Assembly (NCBI RefSeq): GCF_000164865.1
Contig: NC_014618.1
Coordinates: 2,294,001-2,358,000 of the forward strand
Length of the DNA: 64,000 nt
Origin: [Enterobacter] lignolyticus SCF1
GTDB taxonomy: Bacteria; Pseudomonadota; Gammaproteobacteria; Enterobacterales; Enterobacteriaceae
Reading direction: 5' to 3'
Shown here: in pieces, positions 1 through 8,020 of the stretch
Layout: every line of letters begins with the position of its first letter
Numbering within the stretch: the stretch's first letter is position 1
Made by a program: the position numbers and the translations under genes
The notes under the pieces: model-generated
Seen by the model: the letters and a program-made list of their open reading frames with translations, nothing else
Database searches by the model: none
What the model was told of the DNA's origin: nothing

Positions 1-279
1 TTTCTTCCGTATTTCACGCGATTGAACGACTATTGCGCAAGTTTTCCCTTATTGCACGATGAACCTGTCTGTTCTTTGAGCAGCGGCCCGGTCCGGATGC
101 CGGAAGTCGCCGGCGCGAGGGGAAATATCGCACCGCTATTGGTTAAATACCGTTATCCGTCAAGGGGTTGTCCTGATGGAGCAAAAGAGGAAGTTAATAT
201 AAAATGTACCTGTAGGTTTTAGCCATACACCGGCCGGGTGAGGTCATGCCGCCGAAAATGCACCATACAGGGGTTATCG
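1..279. other. Left-edge region without a recognisable gene
   Basis: No coding sequence could be recognised here. A 66-codon frame opening with TTG at 22 has no ribosome binding site and an arginine/proline/glycine-rich translation resembling no family I know. The stretch presumably holds the promoter and leader of the acetyltransferase that starts at 280. In E. coli K-12 the tRNA genes valV and valW flank mdtK on this side; no tRNA cloverleaf is visible here. Confidence 0.5.
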
Positions 280-888
280 ATGAAGAACAAAGAAAGAAAA
301 GCGCGCGGCCTGCCCTACCATTATGACGATCCGGAGATCATTGATGAGCAGAAGGCGTACGTCGAAAGGCTGTACGATTTTAATGCCACGCGCCCCTGCG
401 AGCAGGAAAAGCGGCAAACGCTGCTTAAGGCGATGTTTGCGGAAATAGGGGAAGGCTGCCAGGTCGAACCGCCGGTGCGCTCCAACTGGGGCTGCCGGAA
501 CGTGCATCTGGGCCGCGGGGTGTTTTGTAATACCAATCTCACTTTTATCGATGATGCCGGGATCTACATCGGTGATAACACGATGATCGCGCCGAACGTG
601 GTGATCACCACCGCAGGCCATCCCATACTGCCCATATTGCGCGAACATAACTATGTCTACGCGTTTGCGGTACATATTGGCAAAAACGTCTGGATCGGTT
701 CTGGCGTACAAATCCTGCCGGGCGTCACTATCGGCGACAATTCAGTGATTGGTGCCGGAAGCGTCGTGACCAGGGATATCCCGGCAAACGCGGTGGCGTT
801 TGGCGTTCCCTGTCGGGTGGTGCGGGAGATTGGCGAGCAGGATAAGCAGTTTTACTTTAAAGATAAGCCGCTGGACGTCCAGGAGTAA
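280..888 (+). CDS. LacA/Maa-family sugar O-acetyltransferase
   Basis: This 202-residue protein would transfer an acetyl group from acetyl-CoA to a sugar or galactoside hydroxyl in the cytoplasm. It closely resembles galactoside acetyltransferase LacA (203 aa). An N-terminal helical maltose-acetyltransferase segment (about residues 5-60) is followed by a left-handed beta-helix of hexapeptide repeats, with runs such as IGDNTMIAPNVVI and IGDNSVIGAGSVV. The catalytic histidine is His114 in the TAGHP motif. The ATG at 280 is chosen because an AGGGG sequence lies 7 bases upstream; an upstream in-frame codon at 238 lacks one. No lac genes adjoin it, so the natural acceptor is unknown; detoxification of non-metabolised sugars is the usual suggestion for the family. 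Confidence 0.85.
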   Translation: MKNKERKARGLPYHYDDPEIIDEQKAYVERLYDFNATRPCEQEKRQTLLKAMFAEIGEGCQVEPPVRSNWGCRNVHLGRGVFCNTNLTFIDDAGIYIGDNTMIAPNVVITTAGHPILPILREHNYVYAFAVHIGKNVWIGSGVQILPGVTIGDNSVIGAGSVVTRDIPANAVAFGVPCRVVREIGEQDKQFYFKDKPLDVQE

Positions 889-906
889 CCGCGCGAGGCG
901 ATTAGA

Positions 907-931
907 AGGCCGCCGTGGAAGGCGGCGGCCT
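907..931. terminator. Hairpin between the acetyltransferase gene and mdtK
   Basis: A 9-bp GC-rich stem (AGGCCGCCG / CGGCGGCCT) with a 7-base loop lies between the two convergent genes. There is no long T run on either side, so any terminator activity is inferred from position. Confidence 0.5.
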
Positions 932-936
932 GTGGA

Positions 937-2310
937 TTAGCGGGCGGCGCGCTGCAGGATCCGTGTTGACGGCTGGCGCTGCAGAAAGCGCATGCGCAGC
1001 ATCATCAGGATTGCGGCCGAGGTCAGTCCGATAATAAAGCCCATCCAGAACCCGGCAGGGCCCATCCGCGGCACGACCATATCAGTCAGCGCCAGGATAT
1101 AGCCGCTCGGCAGGCCCAGCACCCAGTACGCGGTGAAGGTAATAAAGAAAATAGAACGCGTATCTTTATATCCGCGCAGAATACCGCTGCCGATAACCTG
1201 GATGGAGTCGGAAATCTGGTAAATCGCCGCCAGCAGCATCAGCTGTGCGGCCAGGGTGACGACCTCCGGGTTATCGTTGTACAGCAGGGCGATATGTTCG
1301 CGCAGCGAGACGGTGAAAATCGCCGTCATGACTGCCATACATACCCCCACGCCAAGCCCGGTCCAGGCCGCGGTCTGCGCGTCCAGCGTCGATCCCTGGC
1401 CGAGACGAAACCCCACGCGGATCGTCACGGCGGCGGCAAGCGACATCGGCAGAACGAACATCAGCGAGCTGAAGTTAAGCGCTATCTGGTGCCCGGCGAC
1501 GTTGACAATCCCCAGCGGCGAGACGAGCAGGGCCACCACGGCGAACAGCGTCACCTCGAAAAACAGCGCCAGCGCGATCGGCAGACCGAGCTGGATCAGG
1601 CGCTTGAGCACCGAAAGGTCCGGCTTCTCCGTCAGCGCGTCGCTGTGGATGTCGCGCATAGAGCGGGCGCGCTTCACGTACGACAGCATGGCGATAAACA
1701 TTACCCAGTAGACCGACGCGGTGGCCACGCCGCAGCCCACGCCGCCCAGCTCCGGCATGCCGAAATGGCCGTAAATAAAGATGTAGTTCACCGGAATGTT
1801 GACCAGCAGGCCGAGAAAGCCCATCACCATCCCCGGTTTGGTTTTGGCGAGCCCTTCGCACTGGTTACGGGCGACCTGGAAGAACAGGTAGCCCGGCGCG
1901 CCCCACAGCAGCGCGCGCAGATAGCCGACGGCTTTATCCGCAAGCAGCGGGTCGATATTGTGCATCGCGCGGATGATATGTCCGGCGTTCCACAGTACGA
2001 TCATAATAAGTACGGACACCGCCCCAGCCAGCCAGAACCCCTGGCGCACCTGGTGGGCGATACGGTCGCGTCGGCCTGAGCCATTCAGCTGCGCAATGAC
2101 CGGCGTCAGCGCCAGCAGCAGCCCGTGGCCGAAAAGAATAGCCGGAAGCCAGATAGAGGTGCCGATAGCGACCGCCGCCATGTCGGTGGCGCTATAGCCA
2201 CCGGCCATGACGGTATCGACAAACCCCATGGCGGTTTGGGCGACCTGCGCAAAGATCACCGGAATTGCCAGTGCGAGCAACTGACGCGCTTCAATGACGT
2301 ACTTCTGCAC
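937..2310 (-). CDS. mdtK: MATE-family multidrug efflux pump MdtK (NorM/YdhE)
   Basis: The 457-residue inner-membrane protein has the same length as E. coli MdtK and nearly the same sequence. It belongs to the MATE family, which exports fluoroquinolones, cationic dyes and other drugs in exchange for Na+ or H+. Two bundles of six predicted membrane helices are visible, with the family signature NQCEGLAKTKPGM near the middle. The start is GTG at 2310 (protein MQKYVIEARQ). It is divergent from ribC, as in E. coli, with 234 bases between them. A TTGACT box about 100 bases upstream is a possible -35 element, but its spacing to the nearest -10-like TACAAT is poor, so I do not call a promoter. Confidence 0.96.
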   Translation of the reverse strand: MQKYVIEARQLLALAIPVIFAQVAQTAMGFVDTVMAGGYSATDMAAVAIGTSIWLPAILFGHGLLLALTPVIAQLNGSGRRDRIAHQVRQGFWLAGAVSVLIMIVLWNAGHIIRAMHNIDPLLADKAVGYLRALLWGAPGYLFFQVARNQCEGLAKTKPGMVMGFLGLLVNIPVNYIFIYGHFGMPELGGVGCGVATASVYWVMFIAMLSYVKRARSMRDIHSDALTEKPDLSVLKRLIQLGLPIALALFFEVTLFAVVALLVSPLGIVNVAGHQIALNFSSLMFVLPMSLAAAVTIRVGFRLGQGSTLDAQTAAWTGLGVGVCMAVMTAIFTVSLREHIALLYNDNPEVVTLAAQLMLLAAIYQISDSIQVIGSGILRGYKDTRSIFFITFTAYWVLGLPSGYILALTDMVVPRMGPAGFWMGFIIGLTSAAILMMLRMRFLQRQPSTRILQRAAR

Positions 2311-2544
2311 GTGAACACCTACTGTATTGTTGTTATTTGAGAGACTAAAAAAGCCGCCGTTACTGGCAGCAAGAAGAAGAACAGGGGAAATTTCGAATAT
2401 ATTGTAGCGAGGTTTTACTATTTAACCAGTCAAAAAAATAGCAGTGGGCCCTGGCTGGCTGGCAACCCATGGTGCCACCTGTTATTGTGCGGTGTATCTG
2501 ACGCGGTAATGCTATCGCGATCGCAGCCTACAGGAGTTAAGTGT

Positions 2545-3189
2545 ATGTTTACTGGAATCGTTCAGGGCGTGGCGAAAGTCGTGTCCATTGATGAGAAACC
2601 CAATTTCCGTACTCATGTCGTGGAAATGCCGGATGACATGCTGGATGGAATCGAAACGGGCGCATCGGTGGCGCACAACGGCTGTTGTCTGACGGTGACG
2701 GAGATTAACGGCAATCGCATCAGCTTTGATCTGATGAAAGAGACGCTGCGGATAACCAACCTTGGCGAGCTGACCGAGGGCGATGTCGTGAACGTTGAGC
2801 GCGCGGCGCGGTTCAGTGATGAAATTGGCGGTCATCTGATGTCCGGTCACATCATGACCACCGCGGAGGTGGCGAAAATTCTGACGTCGGAAAACAATCG
2901 CCAGATCTGGTTTAAGGTCCAGGATCCGACGCTGATGAAGTACATCCTCTATAAGGGATTCATCGGCGTGGACGGTATCAGCCTGACCGTTGGCGAAGTG
3001 ACGCCAACCCGCTTCTGCGTGCATCTGATCCCTGAGACCCTGCAGCGCACCACGCTTGGCAAGAAAAAGCTCGGTGAGAAGGTGAATATCGAGATCGATC
3101 CGCAGACCCAGGCCGTGGTCGATACCGTGGAGCGCGTGCTGGCGGCAAAAGAAGCGGCGGCGGTACCGCGCAGCAGCGCCGACGAATAG
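2545..3189 (+). CDS. ribC: Riboflavin synthase (alpha subunit)
   Basis: This enzyme dismutates two molecules of 6,7-dimethyl-8-ribityllumazine to riboflavin in the last step of vitamin B2 synthesis. It has 214 residues against 213 in E. coli. The two tandem lumazine-binding barrels are visible as repeated segments: MFTGIVQG with VAHNGCCLTV in the first half, and the matching GHIMTT with VDGISLTV in the second. The start at 2545 has CAGGAG 9 bases upstream; an in-frame extension back to 2485 lacks a Shine-Dalgarno site and is not conserved. No FMN-riboswitch sequence is seen upstream, consistent with this gene in E. coli, where the riboswitch controls ribB. The last ~15 residues are alanine-rich and variable. 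Confidence 0.95.
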   Translation: MFTGIVQGVAKVVSIDEKPNFRTHVVEMPDDMLDGIETGASVAHNGCCLTVTEINGNRISFDLMKETLRITNLGELTEGDVVNVERAARFSDEIGGHLMSGHIMTTAEVAKILTSENNRQIWFKVQDPTLMKYILYKGFIGVDGISLTVGEVTPTRFCVHLIPETLQRTTLGKKKLGEKVNIEIDPQTQAVVDTVERVLAAKEAAAVPRSSADE

Positions 3190-3210
3190 CCGCGCGGGCA
3201 GAAAAAAGAA

Positions 3211-3228
3211 ACCCCGGAATTCCGGGGT
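3211..3228. terminator. Bidirectional terminator between ribC and cfa
   Basis: A perfect stem ACCCCGGAA/TTCCGGGGT is flanked by a T run on the + side and an A run on the - side. It can therefore terminate both convergent genes. Confidence 0.85.
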
Positions 3229-3237
3229 TTTGTTTTT

Positions 3238-4386
3238 TTAGCGCGCGATGCGCAGGCCGCCGTCCGCTCCACGGGAAAATACCACCTGCCAGAGCTGAAT
3301 ATCACGGGCGCGAAACGCGCCGGCGCAGGCGTTCAGATAGTAGGTGAACATGCGTTTGAAGCGTTCGGAGTAGTTGTCGGCTATCTCCGGCCAGCTCGCG
3401 AGGAAGCGGTGGTGCCAGGCCATCAGCGTGGTGTCGTAGTCTGCGCCGAAGTTATGCCAGTCTTCCATCACAAAGTGCGGCTCGCTGGCATTGGCTATCT
3501 GCCGTACCGAAGGCAGGCAGCCGTTCGGGAAAATGTACTTGTTGATCCACGGGTCAACGTTGTTATCGGTCCTTTTAGAACCAATAGTGTGCAGCAGGAA
3601 AAGCCCGTCCGGCTTCAGATTACGGTCAACCACGTTGAAATAGGTGGCGTAATTTTTCGGACCAACGTGTTCGAACATGCCGACGGAAACCACGCGGTCG
3701 AACTGATCGTTCAGGTCGCGGTAGTCCTGTAGCAAAATATTGACGTCCAGACCTTCGCATCGCGCCTGCGCCAGCTTTTGCTGTTCCGCCGAAATGGTGA
3801 CGCCGACGACGCTGACGTTGTAATTTTTCGCCATATACCAGGCCAGACCACCCCAACCGCAGCCGATATCCAGCACGCGCATGCCGGGCTTAAGCTGAAG
3901 TTTCTGACAAATCAGGTCCAGTTTAGCAACCTGTGCCTGCTCAAGGCTTTCGGCCTCTTTCCAGTAGGCACAGGAATACTGCATGAACGGGTCGAGCATG
4001 CGGCTGAACAGATCGTTACCGAGATCGTAATGTTCTTTGCCGACAATCCACGCGCGTTTTTTACTTTGCAGATTTAGCAGACGGGCGCTGGCGATACGCA
4101 GCGTGTCTTTGAAATGGCGGGGGAGCTGGTTTTCGAGTCCGGCGCGCAACACCTTATTGAAAAAGATGTCGAGCCGGTCGCACTCCCACCAGCCGTCCAT
4201 GTAGCTTTCGCCTAATCCCAGCGAGCCTTCCTGCAGCACGCGCTTAAAAAAACCGGGATTAGTGACTTTGATATCAAAGGGCGCAGCCCCATTAATGCCA
4301 ATCCCTGCTCGGCCCAGCAGTTCGCTGACGATACGAAACCAATCATCATTTGGCACGCTTACTTCTTCTATACACGATGTGCTCAT
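3238..4386 (-). CDS. cfa: Cyclopropane-fatty-acyl-phospholipid synthase
   Basis: Cfa uses S-adenosylmethionine to convert cis double bonds of membrane phospholipid acyl chains into cyclopropane rings, mainly as cells enter stationary phase or meet acid. At 382 residues it has the E. coli length. The SAM-binding motif VLDIGCGWGGLA starts near residue 170, and the cytosolic peripheral-membrane methyltransferase fold follows. The leader is long: a good sigma-70-type promoter lies about 220 bases upstream of the start, matching the known distal cfa promoter of E. coli, whose long transcript is an sRNA target. The leader also contains two strong hairpins, and a SlyA-type box sits just upstream of the promoter (separate entries). 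Confidence 0.96.
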   Translation of the reverse strand: MSTSCIEEVSVPNDDWFRIVSELLGRAGIGINGAAPFDIKVTNPGFFKRVLQEGSLGLGESYMDGWWECDRLDIFFNKVLRAGLENQLPRHFKDTLRIASARLLNLQSKKRAWIVGKEHYDLGNDLFSRMLDPFMQYSCAYWKEAESLEQAQVAKLDLICQKLQLKPGMRVLDIGCGWGGLAWYMAKNYNVSVVGVTISAEQQKLAQARCEGLDVNILLQDYRDLNDQFDRVVSVGMFEHVGPKNYATYFNVVDRNLKPDGLFLLHTIGSKRTDNNVDPWINKYIFPNGCLPSVRQIANASEPHFVMEDWHNFGADYDTTLMAWHHRFLASWPEIADNYSERFKRMFTYYLNACAGAFRARDIQLWQVVFSRGADGGLRIAR

Positions 4387-4457
4387 AGCTTCTCCATCAC
4401 GGGGCTTGTGATCAGAACCTTAAAACAGCGTAGACGCTTTTTCGGTTTTGTGAGAAC

Positions 4458-4478
4458 TCTCACGGTTAAACCGTGAGA
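4458..4478. repeat. 21-base perfect palindrome in the cfa leader
   Basis: Two 10-base arms, TCTCACGGTT and AACCGTGAGA, are separated by one base. It lies 72-92 bases upstream of the cfa start codon, inside the long leader of the distal transcript and near where a proximal (sigma-S) promoter is expected. With a one-base centre it suits a dimeric DNA-binding protein better than a tight RNA hairpin, although a shorter RNA stem could form. Confidence 0.7.
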
Positions 4479-4550
4479 CGACTATCCGACGTAGAACAGC
4501 GTAGAACAGAGGAAGGGAGATAACCCTTGCCGAATGGCCTTCCGTGGTGA

Positions 4551-4574
4551 AACGGGAGACATCCTTCTCCCGTT
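4551..4574 (-). other. Hairpin in the cfa 5' leader
   Basis: A perfect 9-bp inverted repeat, AACGGGAGA / TCTCCCGTT, with a 6-base loop lies about 30-55 bases downstream of the predicted distal cfa transcription start. It would fold in the mRNA just before the CGGAAG sequence that could pair with an sRNA. Confidence 0.5.
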
Positions 4575-4613
4575 AATATCGAAAAATTATCGTATTTATG
4601 TGATACGTAACTC

Positions 4614-4642
4614 AGTATAGGACGCAAAAATCCGTGATTCAA
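4614..4642 (-). promoter_or_regulatory. Distal sigma-70-type cfa promoter
   Basis: On the minus strand a -35 hexamer TTGAAT (4637-4642) is followed by exactly 17 bases and a -10 hexamer TATACT (4614-4619). Predicted transcription start is near 4607, giving a leader of about 220 bases. This agrees with the known long E. coli cfa transcript (about 210 bases of leader). Confidence 0.75.
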
Positions 4643-4652
4643 TAAAAAGATA

Positions 4653-4664
4653 TTAGCAAGCTAA
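4653..4664. promoter_or_regulatory. SlyA-type operator upstream of the cfa distal promoter
   Basis: The 12-base sequence TTAGCAAGCTAA is the recognised SlyA consensus and is identical to the copy in the slyA promoter of this window (19634-19645). It is centred about 50 bases upstream of the predicted distal cfa start, 10 bases from the -35 hexamer. That position is compatible with activation or with blocking an upstream polymerase contact. Binding is inferred. Confidence 0.6.
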
Positions 4665-4695
4665 TTACTTTTTTATTGCATAGTCGCGACAGGTA

Positions 4696-5895
4696 TTATG
4701 CGCGAGTGGATTCTGCGCCCGCCAGCGGCTCGTCCTGCCTGGCGGTATGCTGCATCCAGTAGCCCCAGCCTGCCAGCAGTACGGTCGCCAGCATGACGCT
4801 GGTGGTGGTAAGCAGCGGGGTTGCGATCAGCGCTGATACCACCAGGCTTGCCACGAAGCATAACCCCAGCTGCAGCGTGTTCTGCAGCGCGGCGGCGCGG
4901 CCGGTCGCCTGCGGGAAGGGGCGCAGGGCCTGAGCGACGACGATAGGGTAGATAGCGCCGTTGGCAACCGCCATCAGGCAGAACGGGATAAGGATCGCCG
5001 TCAGCGAATGTCCGTTGGTCAGACCGACGGCAAAGGTCGCCGCGACGCTGACCGCGAAGGCGCCAAGCAGCCACGGCAGCAGCTGCTGTCCCTGCCATTT
5101 TTGCAGCGCGGCCCGGCAGCCGTAACCGCCGATAAGGAAAGCGATCGTCTGCGGCACATAGCTCAGGCCGATGACCGTTGGGCCATAGCCCATCGCGTTG
5201 AGGATAAACGGCGAGCCGGTAAGCCAGGCGAAGAAGCTGGCGGAGCAGGCGGCGTATATCAGCACATTACCGCGATAGTCGCGGGAGCGCAGCAGCGTCA
5301 TAAAGGTGAGGCGATTTTCCGTTTTTTCCTGTTTTTTTACCGGCGGCTTCAGGCGCAGCGCGGGGATCATCAGCACCAGGGTGATGACGAACAGCGTGGC
5401 GAAAATAGCCTGCCAGTCAAAATGGTGCAGCAGCCAGCTGCCGAGCAGCGGCGCCAGCGCCGGTGACAGCCCCACCAGCGGCATAATGGTGGCGAAAATG
5501 CGGTTGGTGCGGTGCGCCGGATAGTAGTCCGTCACCATCGCCTGCCAGGTGACCGCTGCGGCGCAGACGCCGACGGCCTGAATAAAGCGCAGGGCCAGCA
5601 GGGCGGTCGCGTTGTGTACCCACAGCATACCCAGCGTCCCCAGGGCGAAAATCCCTAAGCCCGCCAGCAGAATCGGCTTACGGCCATAGCGGTCGGACAG
5701 CGGCCCCCAGAGCAGTTGTGCAAAGGCAAAGCCCGCCAGGAACAGGCTCAGGCTTGCGCTCACGGCGGCGGCCGACGTGTTCAGGTCCGCCTGGATGGCG
5801 GCAAACGCCGGGAGATACATGTCAGTGGCTAAAAAACCCAGCACGCTTAAGCCTGCCAGCCAGCATAAAAATCCTTTACCAGGTTGCATCGTCAT
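4696..5895 (-). CDS. punC: Purine nucleoside transporter PunC (MFS, YdhC)
   Basis: This is a 399-residue major-facilitator protein of the Bcr/CflA drug-resistance type with about 12 membrane helices. The MFS loop motif between helices 2 and 3 is present as GPLSDRYGRKPI. It corresponds to E. coli YdhC, now named PunC, reported to take up purine nucleosides (adenosine in particular). It is divergent from its activator gene punR, with 113 bases between the starts. An alternative start two codons in (MQPGKG) is possible. The C-terminal tail is short and polar. The drug-efflux annotation common for this subfamily is the main alternative. Confidence 0.88.
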   Translation of the reverse strand: MTMQPGKGFLCWLAGLSVLGFLATDMYLPAFAAIQADLNTSAAAVSASLSLFLAGFAFAQLLWGPLSDRYGRKPILLAGLGIFALGTLGMLWVHNATALLALRFIQAVGVCAAAVTWQAMVTDYYPAHRTNRIFATIMPLVGLSPALAPLLGSWLLHHFDWQAIFATLFVITLVLMIPALRLKPPVKKQEKTENRLTFMTLLRSRDYRGNVLIYAACSASFFAWLTGSPFILNAMGYGPTVIGLSYVPQTIAFLIGGYGCRAALQKWQGQQLLPWLLGAFAVSVAATFAVGLTNGHSLTAILIPFCLMAVANGAIYPIVVAQALRPFPQATGRAAALQNTLQLGLCFVASLVVSALIATPLLTTTSVMLATVLLAGWGYWMQHTARQDEPLAGAESTRA

Positions 5896-6008
5896 TTCTC
5901 ATTCTCGTTGCAGGTGTTCAGTTCAGTGCCGCAGAGTGTAGGGAGTGCATCCTGGCTTGTGAAACGTTAATATTTGTCGAATGGGTTCAAAAATTTTGCA
6001 GGCAGATT

Positions 6009-6920
6009 ATGTGGTCAGAATATTCGCTTGAAGTGGTTGACGCGGTTGCTCGTAACGGCAGCTTTAGCGCTGCCGCCCAGGAGCTGCACCGGGTACCCTC
6101 GGCGGTGAGCTACACGGTGCGGCAGCTGGAGGAGTGGCTGGCGGTGCCGCTGTTTGAACGTCGTCACCGTGACGTCGAACTGACGCCCGCCGGGGCGTGG
6201 TTTTTAAAAGAAGGGCGCTCTGTTATCAAAAAAATGCAGATCACCCGCCAGCAGTGTCAGCAGATTGCCAACGGCTGGCGCGGCCAGCTGGCTATCGCCG
6301 TCGATAATATTGTTCGCCCGGAGCGCACCCGGCAGATGATTGTCGACTTCTACCGCCATTTTAACGACGTCGAGCTGCTCGTTTCCCAGGAGGTCTTTAA
6401 CGGCGTCTGGGACGCGCTGTCGGATGGGCGCGTGGAGCTGGCTATCGGCGCGACAAAAGCCATCCCCGTCGGCGGACGCTATGCGTTTCGCGATATGGGC
6501 ATGCTGAGCTGGGACTGCGTGGTTGCCAGCCATCATCCGCTGGCGGGCATGCCGGGGCCGCTCAGCGACGACGTGTTGCGCAACTGGCCGTCGCTGGTGC
6601 GGGAAGATACCTCGCGCTCGCTGCCCAAGCGCATTACCTGGCTGCTTGATAACCAGAAACGGGTGGTGGTGCCGGACTGGGAGTCGTCCGCTACCTGCAT
6701 CTCTGCCGGGCTGTGTGTTGGGATGGTGCCGTCGCATTTCGCGCGTCCGTGGCTGGCGAGCGGCGAGTGGGTCGCGCTGGCGCTGGAGAACCCGTTCCCG
6801 GATGCGGCATGCTGCCTGACATGGCAACAAAACGACATGTCGCCGGCGCTGACCTGGCTGCTGGACTATCTGGGCGACAGCGAAACGCTGAATCGGGAGT
6901 GGCTGCGGGAGCCGGAGTAA
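6009..6920 (+). CDS. punR: LysR-type activator PunR (YdhB)
   Basis: PunR is a 303-residue LysR-family transcription factor, nearly identical to E. coli YdhB. An N-terminal winged helix-turn-helix occupies about residues 5-63 (GSFSAAAQELHRVPSAVSY), followed by the periplasmic-binding-protein-like effector domain. E. coli PunR activates the divergent punC for use of adenosine. The start at 6009 gives the conserved MWSEYSLEVVD N-terminus; the frame runs open further upstream to 5718 but that part would overlap punC and is not conserved. No clear LysR T-N11-A box could be assigned in the 113-base spacer. Confidence 0.9.
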   Translation: MWSEYSLEVVDAVARNGSFSAAAQELHRVPSAVSYTVRQLEEWLAVPLFERRHRDVELTPAGAWFLKEGRSVIKKMQITRQQCQQIANGWRGQLAIAVDNIVRPERTRQMIVDFYRHFNDVELLVSQEVFNGVWDALSDGRVELAIGATKAIPVGGRYAFRDMGMLSWDCVVASHHPLAGMPGPLSDDVLRNWPSLVREDTSRSLPKRITWLLDNQKRVVVPDWESSATCISAGLCVGMVPSHFARPWLASGEWVALALENPFPDAACCLTWQQNDMSPALTWLLDYLGDSETLNREWLREPE

Positions 6921-6930
6921 CCGGCTCCCG
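6906..6930. terminator. Hairpin across the punR stop codon
   Basis: A perfect 10-bp stem CGGGAGCCGG / CCGGCTCCCG with a 5-base loop spans the end of punR, between the convergent genes punR and purR. The T run is weak, so termination efficiency is uncertain. Confidence 0.5.
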
Positions 6931-6936
6931 GCGGGA

Positions 6937-7962
6937 TTAACGGCGATAGTCGCGGAACGGACCGTCCGCCACCGAGCGTCGCTCGATAAGGCGCGGGTGC
7001 ATCTCAATGGACTGCGACTCTTCACGCTTGTTGACGATACGGTCGAGCAGCATATTAAACGCCGCTTCGCCCAGCGAGTCCTTCGGCTGGTGGATAGTGG
7101 TCAACGCCGGCGTAAAGTAGCGGGCGTTGCGCACGTTGTCGTAGCCGATGACGGAAATGTCCTGCGGTACGCGCAGCCCCATCTCGTCAGCTGCGCAAAG
7201 CGCGCCCATCGCCATAATATCGCCGCCGCAGAATACGGCGGTAGGGCGGTGAGGCTGACCGAGAATCTGCTGCATCGCGCGGTAGCCGGATTCCGGCTCG
7301 AAATCGCCCTGCACAATCCAGTTCTCCGGCACCTTGATCTGCGCTTCTTCCATGGATTTCATAAAGCCGGCAAGCCGTCCGGCGCCGGTGTTGCGCTCCA
7401 TCGGCCCCGGGATCGCGCCGATTTCGCGATGGCCGCGCTCAATCAGATAGCGGCCCGCCAGATACCCGCCCTGGAAGGCGTTATCAACCACCGAGTCGGT
7501 AAAGTCTGCTTTCGCTTCGCCCCAGTCCATCACCACCATTGGAATATGGCGATACTCTTCGAGCATATCGAGCACCGGCTGTGGATATTCAGAGCACATG
7601 ACCAGCAGGCCGTCGACGCGCTTTTGCGCCATCATCGACAGATAGGCGCGCTGTTTTTCCAGGTTGTTCCAGGCGTTGCCGAGGATCAGGGTATAGCCTT
7701 TCTGGAAGCAGCTTTTCTCAACAGATTCAATAATTTCAGCGAAGTAGGCCGCTTCGCTGCTGGTGGCCAGCAGACCGATAGATTTGGTGTGGTTAACCTT
7801 CAGACTGCGAGCAACGGCGCTGGGGGAGTAGTGCAGCTCTTTAATGGCCGCCCAGACCGCGTTGCGAGTCTCTTCCGCCACAAAACGGGTTTTGTTAATT
7901 ACATGTGAAACAGTTGTAGTGGAAACGTTTGCGCGTTTCGCGACATCTTTAATTGTTGCCAT
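6937..7962 (-). CDS. purR: HTH-type purine repressor PurR
   Basis: PurR is a LacI-family dimeric repressor that binds hypoxanthine or guanine and shuts down purine synthesis and related genes. At 341 residues it matches the E. coli length. Residues 1-20 (MATIKDVAKRANVSTTTVSH) form the helix-turn-helix, about 48-56 (SPSAVARSL) the hinge helix that intercalates DNA, and the rest is the corepressor-binding domain. Two PurR-box-like sequences are seen, one upstream (8005-8020) and one inside codons 10-15 (7919-7934), as expected for the known autoregulation of the E. coli gene. Confidence 0.97.
   Translation of the reverse strand: MATIKDVAKRANVSTTTVSHVINKTRFVAEETRNAVWAAIKELHYSPSAVARSLKVNHTKSIGLLATSSEAAYFAEIIESVEKSCFQKGYTLILGNAWNNLEKQRAYLSMMAQKRVDGLLVMCSEYPQPVLDMLEEYRHIPMVVMDWGEAKADFTDSVVDNAFQGGYLAGRYLIERGHREIGAIPGPMERNTGAGRLAGFMKSMEEAQIKVPENWIVQGDFEPESGYRAMQQILGQPHRPTAVFCGGDIMAMGALCAADEMGLRVPQDISVIGYDNVRNARYFTPALTTIHQPKDSLGEAAFNMLLDRIVNKREESQSIEMHPRLIERRSVADGPFRDYRR
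7919..7934. promoter_or_regulatory. Intragenic PurR operator (O2-like)
   Basis: The sequence GTGGAAACGTTTGCGC matches 12 of 16 positions of the PurR consensus ACGCAAACGTTTGCGT, including the central AAACGTTTGCG. It covers codons 10-15 of purR. E. coli purR is known to have a second operator within the coding region. Confidence 0.6.
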
Positions 7963-8004
7963 TCGATCTCACTCCAGACCCTTTCCTGACACCTGATCAT
8001 CGAC

Positions 8005-8020
8005 ACGTAATCGTTTGCCT
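8005..8020. promoter_or_regulatory. Upstream PurR operator (O1-like)
   Basis: The sequence ACGTAATCGTTTGCCT matches 13 of 16 positions of the PurR box and lies 43-58 bases upstream of the purR start. This is the expected place for the autoregulatory operator O1. Confidence 0.65.

Larger units (their letters stand above)
4387..4695. other. cfa leader and promoter region
   Basis: These 309 bases carry no gene. Reading in the cfa direction they hold a SlyA-like box, the distal promoter, a 9-bp hairpin, a CGGAAG sequence matching the published RydC 5' seed as I recall it, and a 21-base palindrome. A direct repeat CGTAGAACAG occurs twice around 4480-4510. Confidence 0.6.

Noticed and set aside
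22..222. 66-codon frame at the left edge
   Set aside because: TTG start without Shine-Dalgarno, composition unlike a folded protein, no family resemblance.
2311..2544. FMN riboswitch before ribC
   Set aside because: None of the conserved RFN-element segments could be found; in E. coli the riboswitch is at ribB.
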